DNA of 64,000 nucleotides from Chitinophagaceae bacterium (GTDB lineage Bacteria > Bacteroidota > Bacteroidia > Chitinophagales > Chitinophagaceae). Both the position numbers and the translations under genes were made by a program. The DNA lies in assembly GCA_019752045.1 (NCBI GenBank), contig JAIEMP010000008.1, positions 1-64,000 on the forward strand, written 5' to 3'. Under the pieces are notes generated by a model. It was given only the letters and a program-made list of their open reading frames with translations, was not told the origin of the DNA and did no database searches. Of this stretch, positions 50,115-59,192 are shown piece after piece; the stretch's first letter is position 1; each line of letters begins with the position of its first letter.

Positions 50115-50711
50115 ATGATTCAAACAGGTAATCCCGTTATCAGCATTTATACAGAAATGACTCCCAATCCGGAAACCATGAAGTTTGTTGCCAACAAACT
50201 GTTGTACCCCGGCAAGAGTATTGATTTTCCAGAAGTAACAACTGCCGAAGCATCTCCTCTTGCGCAGGAGTTATTTGGATTTCCCTTTGTGAAAGCGGTG
50301 TTTATTGCCAGCAATTTTGTAACCATCACCCGTTCTGCACCCGATACCGATTGGCAGGAGCTGATCCCTTCTGTTCGCCAGTTTTTGAAAGATTATCTGG
50401 AAGAAGGCAAGCCCGTGATTGATGAATCAAAAATTGTTGAGCCCGTAAGAGACGAAGTGGTATTGAGTGGCGATGAAAGTGATGTGGTGAAACGAATTCA
50501 GGAAATTCTGGAGAACTATGTAAAGCCTGCTGTTGAAATGGATGGCGGTGCTATCCAGTTTAAAAGTTTTAAAGATGGTAAAGTGAATCTGATGTTGCAG
50601 GGAAGCTGCAGCGGATGTCCTTCTTCTATGATTACGTTGAAAGCAGGGATTGAAGGAATGATGAAGCGGATGATTCCTGAAGTGGAAGAAGTGGTAGCGG
50701 AGGCGGAATAA
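50115..50711 (+). CDS. nfuA: Nfu-type iron-sulfur cluster carrier
   Basis: The protein has an Nfu N-terminal domain (TEMTPNPETMKFVANKLLYP, LFGFPFVKAVFIASNFVTIT) and a C-terminal NifU domain with the cluster-binding CSGCPSS, preceded by VEMDGGAIQFKSFKDGK. The 198-aa length matches bacterial NFU1-like proteins, which pass 4Fe-4S clusters to lipoate synthase or similar enzymes. An intrinsic terminator follows 26 nt after the stop. Confidence 0.93.
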   Translation: MIQTGNPVISIYTEMTPNPETMKFVANKLLYPGKSIDFPEVTTAEASPLAQELFGFPFVKAVFIASNFVTITRSAPDTDWQELIPSVRQFLKDYLEEGKPVIDESKIVEPVRDEVVLSGDESDVVKRIQEILENYVKPAVEMDGGAIQFKSFKDGKVNLMLQGSCSGCPSSMITLKAGIEGMMKRMIPEVEEVVAEAE

Positions 50712-50737
50712 GTCTGAACCTTGATTTACAGGATATG

Positions 50738-50763
50738 AAAGCGATGCATTGCATCGCTTTTTT
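50738..50763 (+). terminator. Rho-independent terminator of nfuA
   Basis: AAAGCGATG, loop CATTG, CATCGCTTT and a T-run form a 9-bp stem 26 nt after the nfuA stop. Confidence 0.85.
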
Positions 50764-50968
50764 GTTGTGCATTCCTTTTTGTTTTTGGAAATATACCTTA
50801 GAAAAATTAACATGTTGATCAAACAAGCAATGATGATTTGTGTGGTTGTAAAGAGCCCTCATCTTAATCCCGAGCGTTCCTTATTACAACTCTAACATTC
50901 CTTGTAGAGTCTAAAATGTTGATTTGCAGACTTTTAAAAACAAAGTAATACGTTCCTTACTACGGTTG

Positions 50969-52424
50969 TCAGAGTTTCTTAAAAGTATATCTAGCATTCT
51001 TATCCCTTTGCTTATAACTCAATCGTTCAAGAATTTTTTCTTTCTCAATAAATTGATTCAGATATTGCCTCACGTTTTTCTCGTGAATAGTTGTCACCTC
51101 TACTAATTCACTTAACGTAGCTTGATTGTGATAAAAAAGATGTTGTAGAATCTTCTTTTGAGTATCATTATACGAACGCCAATTATCCTGAATAGTTTTA
51201 AGAATTGAGTCGGAGATAGTATTAGTGTGTTTACTGATTTTATTTCGGAGCGTTAAATAAACGTTTCCATTTTTCTCAACATATTCTGGTGTTGAAAGCA
51301 TTGATTTTTCCATGGATTGATATATCCTGGAAACACCTTCATTCAATTGCCTTACAAAACCCATATCTTCTAAAGCCCTAGCAATTCTGGGATTTCTTGA
51401 AAATCTTTCAGTTCTTATGTTTTCAACATTTACTTGCGCCGGTAATGGACCACTGTTGGATATCTCAATCCTATCGTCAAAGTGTTTGATGTAGATAGCG
51501 TTGCCCTGTACATTATAGGAACGATGGCACAACGCATTTACCACTCCTTCTAGCCATGCTTCTTCAGGATATTCAGGAACCTTGTTAAAACGACCTGTTT
51601 CTAAATCTAAAAAGTAATATTCTTTTAAGGTTGCCTTTAGAAAGTTTTTTACATGACCGATAATCCAGGGTATGTTATTTTCAAATCGCTCATCTTTTAC
51701 CACGTTGTGTTCGGTGCCCGCCTTAGCTTCTTATGCCCTCATACCTGATGTATCTAAGTGATGCAGACGTAATATATTTTTCCGGGTCTTTGGCAAACAG
51801 CAGCACACAGGCTTTTTTGATCCTGTATTGCCCGTCTTTCTTTATTGCTAAATGCCGTTTCACAAGCAGCTCCAGTACATCACCTTCATAATTAAGTTTT
51901 TGCTTATACCCATTTAAGAGCTTCATATCAATATCTTGAAAATCAAACTCTACCTCTATCTCATCCTCAAACTTTCGTATTTGTTTGTCGTATTCCAGAT
52001 TTCTAACAGCATCCCTGTCTAATTGCTTGTTCTTATCATCTACCCTTAAAAAGATATGTTCATTATCTTTTCGTTTAAAAATTCGCTCTATATCCTGATC
52101 TACATGATAAAGGAAAATCAGATTCCCCTCTACCTCCACCTCTTCAAGTTTAATATTACCATGCGGCTCTATAAAATCAACAAACAGATTTCTGTAATCA
52201 CTCAGCTTTTCTCCTAAACTTTTTAAATCCTGTAAAGCACCATCATTACTAACACCAAAAGCCAACACACCGCCATCTGCATTAAGCATACCAATGAGCT
52301 CATTTGCAATTTTAGTTGGGTTTATTTCTTTTTCTCCCAATCCTTTTCGCTCAAAGTATTGATTCTCTCTCTTCTGTTGAAGAAACTCAAGGGTGATTTG
52401 TGTATTGAATTGTGAAATTACCAT
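50969..52424 (-). pseudogene. AlbA_2/HATPase-type transcriptional-regulator-like gene, frameshifted
   Basis: The start MVISQFNTQITLEFLQQKRE and NQYFERKG, ANELIGMLNADGGVLAFGVS belong to the AlbA_2 domain; the coding frame stops at YEGIRS (51723). A second frame, GTEHNVVKDERFE onwards (50969-51703), continues the same family (DRIEISNSGPLPAQVNVENI, IARALEDMGFVRQLNEGVS, then a winged-helix end). Removing one A from the AGAAGC at about 51730-51733 restores a single protein of about 485 aa. The gene is therefore inactivated by a 1-nt insertion, unless this is an assembly error. Confidence 0.8.
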
Positions 52425-52742
52425 TACTCCTTTTTTTGGTTGTTGGTTTATGACTTCTCAATTATTTTTATTTCTTCTTCGGTCAATTCATAAAGTTGGT
52501 AAATTAATTGGTCGATTTCAGAAATCATTTTAGCAATCGGATTATTAGACTTGATGCTGTCAATTAGTTCAAATATAAGTTTTTCAACTTGTGATACTTT
52601 CTCAGAATTGAAAATTCCCCTGCACTGGTGCTTGTCTCACTCACTAGGGCAGCAGATATAAATAACAGAAATGTTTCATCATCTTGCACTGTTTTTTCAA
52701 TATTTATAAATATCTTTTTCTCCAAATTATTTATTGCTGCTT
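52425..52742. other. Stretch with a methylase C-terminal relic
   Basis: Apart from the relic at 52448-52607, the stretch shows no gene. It contains the leader of the ABC ATPase gene that starts at 52743. Confidence 0.55.
52448..52607 (-). pseudogene. C-terminal relic of an Eco57I-type methylase/nuclease
   Basis: The minus frame ending at TAA 52448-52450 reads KMISEIDQLIYQLYELTEEE and ends IKIIEKS. The segment ID-x2-(I/V)Y-x-LY-x-LTEEE-I is the typical end of Eco57I/TaqI-like restriction-methylase proteins. About 55 codons are open, with no start and nothing homologous upstream. It is the leftover of an RM gene that was removed or replaced. Confidence 0.55.
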
Positions 52743-53660
52743 ATGAATCATCCGCAATTCGCTATTGAAACCAGAAGCTTGAACCACTCTTTCCGTAAAG
52801 GCGTAAAAGTAGTGGATGATGTTTCGTTGCAGGTACCCACCGGAAGCATCTTCGGTTTTCTTGGTCCCAACGGAGCAGGTAAAACAACCAGCATCCGATT
52901 GCTTACCGGTCTTCTTCAAAACGACGCAGATAATATTTTCATCAACGGACAATCATTAAAAAAACAAGTGCCCGAGGTTTTTCGTGAAATCGGAACGCTG
53001 GTGGAAACGCCATCGCTTTACTTACACCTCAGCGGGTACAATAATTTAAAAGTATTGACTTCCATGCGTGATCTTCCTGATGCAGCCATCGATGAAGTAT
53101 TGGAGCAGGTGGATTTATTAAAAGTGAAAAACAGAAAAGTAAAAGAGTATTCACTGGGTATGAAACAACGGATGGGGATTGCGTTGGCATTGCTTTCAAA
53201 ACCATCGTTACTGATATTGGATGAACCGGTAAACGGACTTGATCCCAATGGAATGATTGAGATGAGAGAGTTACTTGTTCGTTTAAACAAAGAACGCAAC
53301 ATCACTATTTTTATCAGCAGTCATTTGTTGAATGAAATTGAAAAGATGTGTACACATATTGCATTCATTCATCGTGGCCAGTTACGTTTTCAGGGAACAT
53401 TACAGGAACTGCACAGTATTGCAGGTAATAACCGACAGGTGTTGTTCCGAGTGCATGATGCGGCGCAGTGGAAGGACAAACTGGCTGCCCGTTATGCATC
53501 AGTTCAACTTGTGCAAGATCAGTTTTTACAATTTGAAGTGGAGAATGATGAAGATGTGATTTCACTAAATCAACAGCTGGTGAACGAGGCTGTGCCTGTG
53601 CTGGGCATACAATCAAAAGCAGGATTAGAAGAATGGTTCATGCAACAAATGAAAAAATAA
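52743..53660 (+). CDS. ABC transporter ATPase (BcrA-like)
   Basis: The ATPase starts at ATG 52743 (MNHPQFAIETRSLNHSFRKG); the longer frame begins with TTG. Walker A GPNGAGKTT, signature YSLGMKQRMG, Walker B LLILDEPVNGLD and the switch His in ISSHLLNEIE are intact. The long C-terminal part resembles the bacitracin-type efflux ATPases. The next gene starts 1 nt after its stop and encodes the membrane partner, so the two form one transporter. Confidence 0.93.
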   Translation: MNHPQFAIETRSLNHSFRKGVKVVDDVSLQVPTGSIFGFLGPNGAGKTTSIRLLTGLLQNDADNIFINGQSLKKQVPEVFREIGTLVETPSLYLHLSGYNNLKVLTSMRDLPDAAIDEVLEQVDLLKVKNRKVKEYSLGMKQRMGIALALLSKPSLLILDEPVNGLDPNGMIEMRELLVRLNKERNITIFISSHLLNEIEKMCTHIAFIHRGQLRFQGTLQELHSIAGNNRQVLFRVHDAAQWKDKLAARYASVQLVQDQFLQFEVENDEDVISLNQQLVNEAVPVLGIQSKAGLEEWFMQQMKK

Positions 53661-53661
53661 G

Positions 53662-55875
53662 ATGCGTACAATACAATATTTCAACAAAGCATTAAAGGCA
53701 GAGTGGATCAAACAAAAAGGAAGCGGCTTTATTTGGCTTACCATTGGCGCTGCACTTTTTATTCCGGTACTGTTTACGTTGGTACAGTTGGCAAGCGATT
53801 TCAGTGAAATCATGCAGGCAAGTGCCAAGAATCCATGGAAAGATTTTCTCGATGGTTGTTTTACCGGTTTTGGAAATATGTTTTATCCCATTTATCTCAC
53901 CATCATTGCTGTGAGGTTATCGCAATTCGAACACCGCAGTGGCGGATGGAAGCTGATTGAAACACAACCGGTAGATAAGTTTTCCATCTTTATGAGTAAA
54001 GTAGTGGTAGCGCTTTCTTTTTCGTTGCTTTGTATTCTTTGTCTTATAGTTTTCATCATAGCGGGCAGTAGCATCATTATGCTTGTAAAACCAACATCGC
54101 AGTACGGGAATTTTTCTATTCCATTTGATGAGATGTTGATTTTTGGTTTCCGTCTTTTTATATCCGGTCTTGGCATACTGGGTATTCAATACATGTTCTC
54201 TGTGTTGATCAGTGGATTTGTGTGGCCATTTGTAATTGGATTGGTTGGAACCATCGCCGGGTTAATTCTGAAAGGATTAAATCTGTTTGCGTGGTGGCCG
54301 TATGCAACAACTTCTTACACGGTGTCATCACCCGATGCACTTCCATCGGGTAAATTATTTTTACCACAAGAGTGGATCAGTATCGTATGGTTTGTATTGG
54401 CGCTTTTTACAGGCTTTTTGTGGTACAATCAAAAAACATTCCGTCGTGCATTTTTACAACCTGCATACCGGTTAACCTATCTTCTTTCAATTCCACTTGC
54501 TGTGTTTTCGTTTTGGTTCATTGGCAAACCCACAGTATTGGCACCGCACAACAGAACGGTGATTGCCGGTGTAATTGAAAGTAAACGTCCGGTTGATAAA
54601 ATTCTTTTGGTTGATGAACTCTACAATGAAACGGTTTTAGAAATACCGGTTACGAAAAATAAATTTCATTACATTTCAGAAAAACCATTACCCACTGCAA
54701 CGTACTACTTGATAATAGGAGCTGATAAACCGACGACTGTTTTCATTACAACCAACGACAGTCTGTTTATCAATTACAAAACAGATGGCAGCAGCAGCAA
54801 TGCAAAAATTACAGGGAATCGTTATGCTGAAAATGCATTTCTTAAATCGGGTGGATTGAGATCGGGTTATGAAACCTACTACCTTGAACGGAATGGCTAT
54901 GAAATGAAACCTGATAAATACAGTCGGGAGTTATTGAAGGCGTGGAAAGAGGCAATGAAAAAAATTGATCAATACAAAACGATTGATAACATCAAACCCT
55001 CTGCCGATTTTATTTCTTTACAGAAAAAACTGCAATCCATTCCATTTCTCAAAATACTGGAGTTTAACTACATCCCCACCTATAAAATTTATAATCCGAA
55101 CGATTCGTTGATTCTGCCAGCTTCAATAAATGAACTGCGAAATGCACTTAGTTATAACGATAGCAGCTTGCTTTTTAATGAAGATTACAGGGAGTTGGCG
55201 AAAGAATATTATCAGCAGAAATACCGGATGTCGGCTTATAATGATTCAAATTATCTTGCAACATCCATTCAGCAAATTCCTGATGGTGCAATACGTAATT
55301 TTTTATTGTTCGATAAACTAAAACAAACACTCTCTAATACCAGAGACAGTGTTGTACGCAATGAATATCTGGCAACGTTCAGCAATGCACTCAGTTATCC
55401 TGTATTGCAACAAAAGTTATTTGCTCAAAATCAACTGCTTAAAAGTTTACAGCGAGGCAAACCTGCACCCGATTTCATGGCTGTTTCATTGAAAAAAGAT
55501 ACGTTCAGTCTGGTTGATTTTAAAAACCGTTACGTTATTATAGATGTATGGGCTACCTGGTGTGGACCTTGCAAAACAGAGTCGCCCAATTTTGAACGCA
55601 TCGCTGAAAAATACAGCAACAACAAGGTTGCATTTGTTGCCTTGTCGATTGATGATGACAAATGGACCTGGCGCTATCAGGCACAGGAGAAATCAAAAAA
55701 GGTATTGCAATTGTTATCGAATGATAAACGGATGCTTGGCGCATCGTATGCGTTTGAATCGATCCCTCGTTTTTTACTGATTGGTCCCGATGGAAAGATT
55801 ATCAATATTCAAATGCCCAATCCATCCAATCCTGAGTTTGAAGAAATCATTAAAAGGGAAACGCAAGGGTTATAA
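53662..55875 (+). CDS. ABC-2 permease fused to a TlpA-type thiol oxidoreductase
   Basis: The first 290 residues are a permease with about seven membrane helices (KQKGSGFIWLTIGAALFIPV, VVVALSFSLLCILCLIVFII, IVWFVLALFTGFLW). Residues about 290-380 form a beta-domain with VIAGVIESKRPVDKILLV, like the DUF4369 part of TlpA-family proteins. The last 170 residues are a thioredoxin-like domain with WATWCGPCKTESP (CxxC) and NFERIAEKY. This is one frame without any internal stop. The transporter would therefore carry its own periplasmic redox domain. The 3' end overlaps the convergent cupin gene by 6 nt. Confidence 0.85.
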   Translation: MRTIQYFNKALKAEWIKQKGSGFIWLTIGAALFIPVLFTLVQLASDFSEIMQASAKNPWKDFLDGCFTGFGNMFYPIYLTIIAVRLSQFEHRSGGWKLIETQPVDKFSIFMSKVVVALSFSLLCILCLIVFIIAGSSIIMLVKPTSQYGNFSIPFDEMLIFGFRLFISGLGILGIQYMFSVLISGFVWPFVIGLVGTIAGLILKGLNLFAWWPYATTSYTVSSPDALPSGKLFLPQEWISIVWFVLALFTGFLWYNQKTFRRAFLQPAYRLTYLLSIPLAVFSFWFIGKPTVLAPHNRTVIAGVIESKRPVDKILLVDELYNETVLEIPVTKNKFHYISEKPLPTATYYLIIGADKPTTVFITTNDSLFINYKTDGSSSNAKITGNRYAENAFLKSGGLRSGYETYYLERNGYEMKPDKYSRELLKAWKEAMKKIDQYKTIDNIKPSADFISLQKKLQSIPFLKILEFNYIPTYKIYNPNDSLILPASINELRNALSYNDSSLLFNEDYRELAKEYYQQKYRMSAYNDSNYLATSIQQIPDGAIRNFLLFDKLKQTLSNTRDSVVRNEYLATFSNALSYPVLQQKLFAQNQLLKSLQRGKPAPDFMAVSLKKDTFSLVDFKNRYVIIDVWATWCGPCKTESPNFERIAEKYSNNKVAFVALSIDDDKWTWRYQAQEKSKKVLQLLSNDKRMLGASYAFESIPRFLLIGPDGKIINIQMPNPSNPEFEEIIKRETQGL

Positions 55876-56232
55876 ATGTTTCAATTCCTTCTTCGTAAAC
55901 GCATTCTCCACATTACCTGTATTCAACGTTGTTGCAGGTTCAAACAACAGCACATGCACTTCTTCTTTTGCATTGGGCCGGTGCTCTGTTCCTTTTGGCA
56001 CAATAATAAATTCACCTTCGTTGATGGTTATGGTATGATCGCTAAACTCCATGTCAAAACTTCCTTTTACTACATAAAACAATTCATCTTCCTGTTCATG
56101 GTGATGCCAAGTGAATGGACCTTTGAACTTTACCAACTTCACCTGTTGCCCGTTTAGCTCACCTGCAATTTGCGGACTCCAGTGTTCCGTGAACTGCAAA
56201 AATTTTTCTGCGAGATTGATCTTTTCCATCAT
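55870..56232 (-). CDS. Cupin-domain protein
   Basis: The 120-aa single cupin has motif 1 WHHHEQEDELFYVVKG, with the His triad and Glu, and motif 2 GEFIIVPKGTEHRPNAKEE. It probably binds a divalent metal. Two start codons are possible (MMEKINLAEKFLQ). It lies downstream of the OsmC gene, past a terminator, and its own stop overlaps the permease-TlpA gene. Confidence 0.88.
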   Translation of the reverse strand: MMEKINLAEKFLQFTEHWSPQIAGELNGQQVKLVKFKGPFTWHHHEQEDELFYVVKGSFDMEFSDHTITINEGEFIIVPKGTEHRPNAKEEVHVLLFEPATTLNTGNVENAFTKKELKHL

Positions 56233-56239
56233 GCAAAAT

Positions 56240-56270
56240 AAAAAAACCGGCCTTTAATTAAAAGCCGGCT
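56240..56270 (-). terminator. Terminator between osmC and the cupin gene
   Basis: On the minus strand GCCGG ... CCGGC arms around TTTTAATTAAAGG are followed by TTTTTTTA. It lies 21 nt after the osmC stop and 8 nt before the cupin start, so it should separate the two. Confidence 0.7.
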
Positions 56271-56291
56271 GTATAAATATTCAAGCGATCA

Positions 56292-56711
56292 TTATGCAAC
56301 CAGTGTGGCTGTGCTGCTGATCTCTAAACCTTTTCCCAGCAATTTTGAAATAGGACAATTTTGTTCTGCATCTTTTACACACTCCTGAAACTTTGCGTCG
56401 TCAATACCCGGTACAGTAGCTGATACAATCAGGTGCGATTTAGACAAAGTGCCCTCAACAAAAGTGATCTCACATTTAGTATCAATTTTTTCAGGTGTAA
56501 ATCCTGCTGCTCCTAATACAAAACTCAGCTTCATGCTGAAACAACCGGCGTGTGCTGCAGCTACCAATTCTTCCGGGTTGGTACCAACACCACTTTCAAA
56601 ACGGGAGAGGTATGAGTATTGCGTATCAGTTAAAACGGTGCTTTGTGTAGTGAGGTGTCCGTTACCTTCTTTACCGGAGCCATTCCAAACGGCTGTTGCG
56701 TGACGTATCAT
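56292..56711 (-). CDS. OsmC-family peroxiredoxin-like protein
   Basis: OsmC reduces organic hydroperoxides in the cytosol. The two redox cysteines are in AAHAGCFSMKL (Cys56) and DAEQNCPISKLLG. Both ends are normal (MIRHATAVWNGSGKEGNGHL start) at 139 aa. It is followed by a terminator. The upstream gene is divergently unrelated (56772, same strand, 60 nt away). Confidence 0.92.
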   Translation of the reverse strand: MIRHATAVWNGSGKEGNGHLTTQSTVLTDTQYSYLSRFESGVGTNPEELVAAAHAGCFSMKLSFVLGAAGFTPEKIDTKCEITFVEGTLSKSHLIVSATVPGIDDAKFQECVKDAEQNCPISKLLGKGLEISSTATLVA

Positions 56712-56771
56712 ACTGTTAAATTTTTAAAGTGAGTAAATCTAAGTGAAAAAGTTCTTTTACCAAAAGTCTGC

Positions 56772-57905
56772 TCATGATGTGACTGTTAAATGATCTGTTT
56801 TCGCTTTCCATTGCACAGACCGTGCCTTTAAATAATTCAACACAAAATCAAAACAGGTCTTATCGTCTCCAATTAACTCAGGTGGAAAGACGCCTTTCTT
56901 TATAACCAGTTGTTTTGCCAATAGGTTTACAACAGCCGTGCAGGTATAGCCGGTTGTGCGTGCCATAGAAGAGGTTTGTGTTGCTGCATCATAATAATCG
57001 AGCAGTTCATAAGTGATGGTTTTTCCTTCGCCATGGAGGATCACTTTCATCACCGTTAACTCTTCTTCTGTTTCACCCAGCTTCCATTCGTTGATTAATA
57101 GTTTGGAAGTGAATTGCAGTGGGGTCAGTGCTTTCTCATCAACCACTATTTTTTCTTCACTGAAAAAACCACTTTGCTTTAATGCAACAATTAAATCCAC
57201 ATGGCCGGGATAACGAAGTGTTTGCTCAATCTGTGTATGAATATGCGGCATGGTAAACAACAGGGAACGTAAGCCGTCTGTATTAAATGCTTCCAGTTCA
57301 CCAACGCCATCAAAGTGGATCATCTTTCTGTCGGTTAACGCAGGTTTTGTAACGATGGTTCCATTTTCTTTCAACCTTGCAGGTCTTGTATATTCTTCAA
57401 TGACATCAATGGGCGAAAAAGGTGCTTTGTAATAGAATGGTGGCTTTGGATGAACAGGCAATCCGCCCACATAAATTTCAAATGCATCAATGTTCATTTC
57501 TGCATTGTACCGGCCAATAATAAAATTACTCATACCCGGAGCAACACCACAATCAACAATGGCCGTTACATTTTTTTCTTTGGCAAGCGCATCTAATGAC
57601 AATGCGTCCTCCGGGAAAAAAGAAATATCAGCCACATCTTTTCCGGCTTCAATCACCGCTTTCAGTGTATTGTAACCCATAAAACCGGGAACAGCTGTTA
57701 CAACAAGATCAAAGTTTTGCAGAACGGAAGAATAGGAAGCATAATCTTTCAGATCTTTTACCTGTGTTTGAATGGTATTATTCTTTTGTTTGAGCAGTTG
57801 CAGATTTTGTTCACTCACATCAAAGGAAGAAACAGAAAAATCATTTGCAAGATCAAGGGCAATAGCCCTGCCTACCATACCGGCACCAAGAACAGCAATC
57901 GTCAT
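56772..57905 (-). CDS. Saccharopine-dehydrogenase-like oxidoreductase
   Basis: The Rossmann motif LGAGMVGRAIALDLA begins at residue 6, followed by VVTAVPGFMGYNTLKAVIEA and the core DCGVAPGMSNFIIGRYNAEM. The second half (IDVIEEYTRPARLKENGTIV) matches the C-terminal domain of saccharopine dehydrogenases. The enzyme may make a lysine or related amino acid adduct, or act in another carboxy-amine pathway; no pathway partner is next to it. Length (377 aa) is normal. Confidence 0.88.
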   Translation of the reverse strand: MTIAVLGAGMVGRAIALDLANDFSVSSFDVSEQNLQLLKQKNNTIQTQVKDLKDYASYSSVLQNFDLVVTAVPGFMGYNTLKAVIEAGKDVADISFFPEDALSLDALAKEKNVTAIVDCGVAPGMSNFIIGRYNAEMNIDAFEIYVGGLPVHPKPPFYYKAPFSPIDVIEEYTRPARLKENGTIVTKPALTDRKMIHFDGVGELEAFNTDGLRSLLFTMPHIHTQIEQTLRYPGHVDLIVALKQSGFFSEEKIVVDEKALTPLQFTSKLLINEWKLGETEEELTVMKVILHGEGKTITYELLDYYDAATQTSSMARTTGYTCTAVVNLLAKQLVIKKGVFPPELIGDDKTCFDFVLNYLKARSVQWKAKTDHLTVTS

Positions 57906-57980
57906 ACCTGAAATTTTTGCAAAGATGCCTGAAATTTTTTACTGCCGAATCTGGAATTTTAATTTGATTTTTGAGCAAGT

Positions 57981-58598
57981 ATGGAAACAGTATGGCAGCA
58001 ATTTATCATTGGCATGAAAAACACAACGGTGTTGGAATATATTGCTGTAGTTGCGGGCATTGTAAGTGTGTGGTACAGCCGCAAAGAAAACATTCTTGTT
58101 TATCCCATTGGATTGATTAACACCATCATCTATATCTGGCTCAGCTTTAAAGGGAATTTATTTGGCGAGGCTGCCGTTAATTTTTATTACAGCGTTATGA
58201 GTATTTATGGATGGGTGCTGTGGACCAGAAAGGATGCTGCGCATGAGGCTGTGGTCCATATTTCATTTTCTGATAAGCGCTGGTGGTTGTATCAGCTTTG
58301 CTTTTTTGCTGCTTTTTATTTAGTCCTTTACTGTTCTCTTTTGTATCTGCAGAAAAATTTTGCGCCGGGCGCCATTCCATGGGCTGATGCATTGGCAGCG
58401 GCTACTGCATTTACCGGTATGTGGCTGATGACGAAAAAGAAAATTGAAAGCTGGTATTGGTGGATGGCGACCAATTTTATTTCCATTCCTCTCTACTTTG
58501 TAAAACAATATGTGTTTACCAGTGTTTATTATATTGTATTACTGGTTATGGCTGTTTTTGGTTTAACGGAATGGATGAAAAGAGTAAAATTACGATAG
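57981..58598 (+). CDS. pnuC: Nicotinamide riboside transporter PnuC
   Basis: PnuC imports nicotinamide riboside across the inner membrane. The 205-aa protein has seven membrane helices with family motifs YPIGLINTIIYIWLSF, FYYSVMSIYGWVLW, IPWADALAAATAFTGMWLM and the KKKIESWYWWMATNFISIPL segment. The downstream gene, 49 nt away, encodes a nicotinamide-ribose-kinase-like ATPase, so the pair forms an NAD salvage route: import and phosphorylation. Confidence 0.92.
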   Translation: METVWQQFIIGMKNTTVLEYIAVVAGIVSVWYSRKENILVYPIGLINTIIYIWLSFKGNLFGEAAVNFYYSVMSIYGWVLWTRKDAAHEAVVHISFSDKRWWLYQLCFFAAFYLVLYCSLLYLQKNFAPGAIPWADALAAATAFTGMWLMTKKKIESWYWWMATNFISIPLYFVKQYVFTSVYYIVLLVMAVFGLTEWMKRVKLR

Positions 58599-58647
58599 TG
58601 TTATTACAATTGTTTGGTATTGAATACACCTCTATTTTGCAGCCTTT

Positions 58648-59187
58648 ATGAACTTACCCAAAAAAATTGTTCTTATCGGCCCGGAATCTACAGGCAAAAG
58701 TGTTTTGTGCGAAAAACTTGCTGCACACTATCATTCTGTTTGGTGTCCGGAGTATGCAAGGGAATATTTGTTGATGCTTAATCGCAGGTATACCTATGAT
58801 GATCTGCTGGTGATTGCAAAAAATCAGGTACAATTAGCACAGGCGTATACGGAAGATGCAATTGAAAAAAAAGTTTCGACTGTTTTTTTTGATACAGACA
58901 TGTATGTGATGAAGGTGTGGAGCCAGGTGGTATTTGGGAAATGTGATCCCTGGATAATTGAACAATGTAAAAAACAACGGGCCGATCTCTTTCTATTATG
59001 TAAGCCCGATATTCCATGGATACAGGATGAGCTGCGTGAATATCCCGATCTGAGAATGAGAGAACGCTTATATGCTATTTACAAAGAAGCACTGAGCCAT
59101 CAAACAAAACCGTGGATTGAAATTTCCGGCAACTACGACAAACGTTTTCAAAAAGCTGTACAGGCTGTAGATAAATTACTGAAATAA
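58648..59187 (+). CDS. NadR-type ATPase (nicotinamide riboside kinase-like)
   Basis: The 179-aa protein is the ribosylnicotinamide-kinase domain without the adenylyltransferase part of full-length NadR. It starts with the P-loop VLIGPESTGKSVLCEKLA and CPEYAREYL, then a YTYDDLLVIAKNQV and FFDTDMYVMKVWSQVV core. Together with PnuC it allows uptake and phosphorylation of nicotinamide riboside. NadD at 20339 uses nicotinate mononucleotide, so the two routes to NAD are separate. A TTTGG ... TATTTTG promoter-like sequence lies just upstream of the ATG. Confidence 0.88.
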   Translation: MNLPKKIVLIGPESTGKSVLCEKLAAHYHSVWCPEYAREYLLMLNRRYTYDDLLVIAKNQVQLAQAYTEDAIEKKVSTVFFDTDMYVMKVWSQVVFGKCDPWIIEQCKKQRADLFLLCKPDIPWIQDELREYPDLRMRERLYAIYKEALSHQTKPWIEISGNYDKRFQKAVQAVDKLLK

Positions 59188-59192
59188 GATGG

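Noticed and set aside
55876-56157. Plus-strand ORF opposite the cupin gene
   Set aside because: It is an antisense shadow of a clear cupin with intact metal-binding motifs and shows no family pattern of its own.
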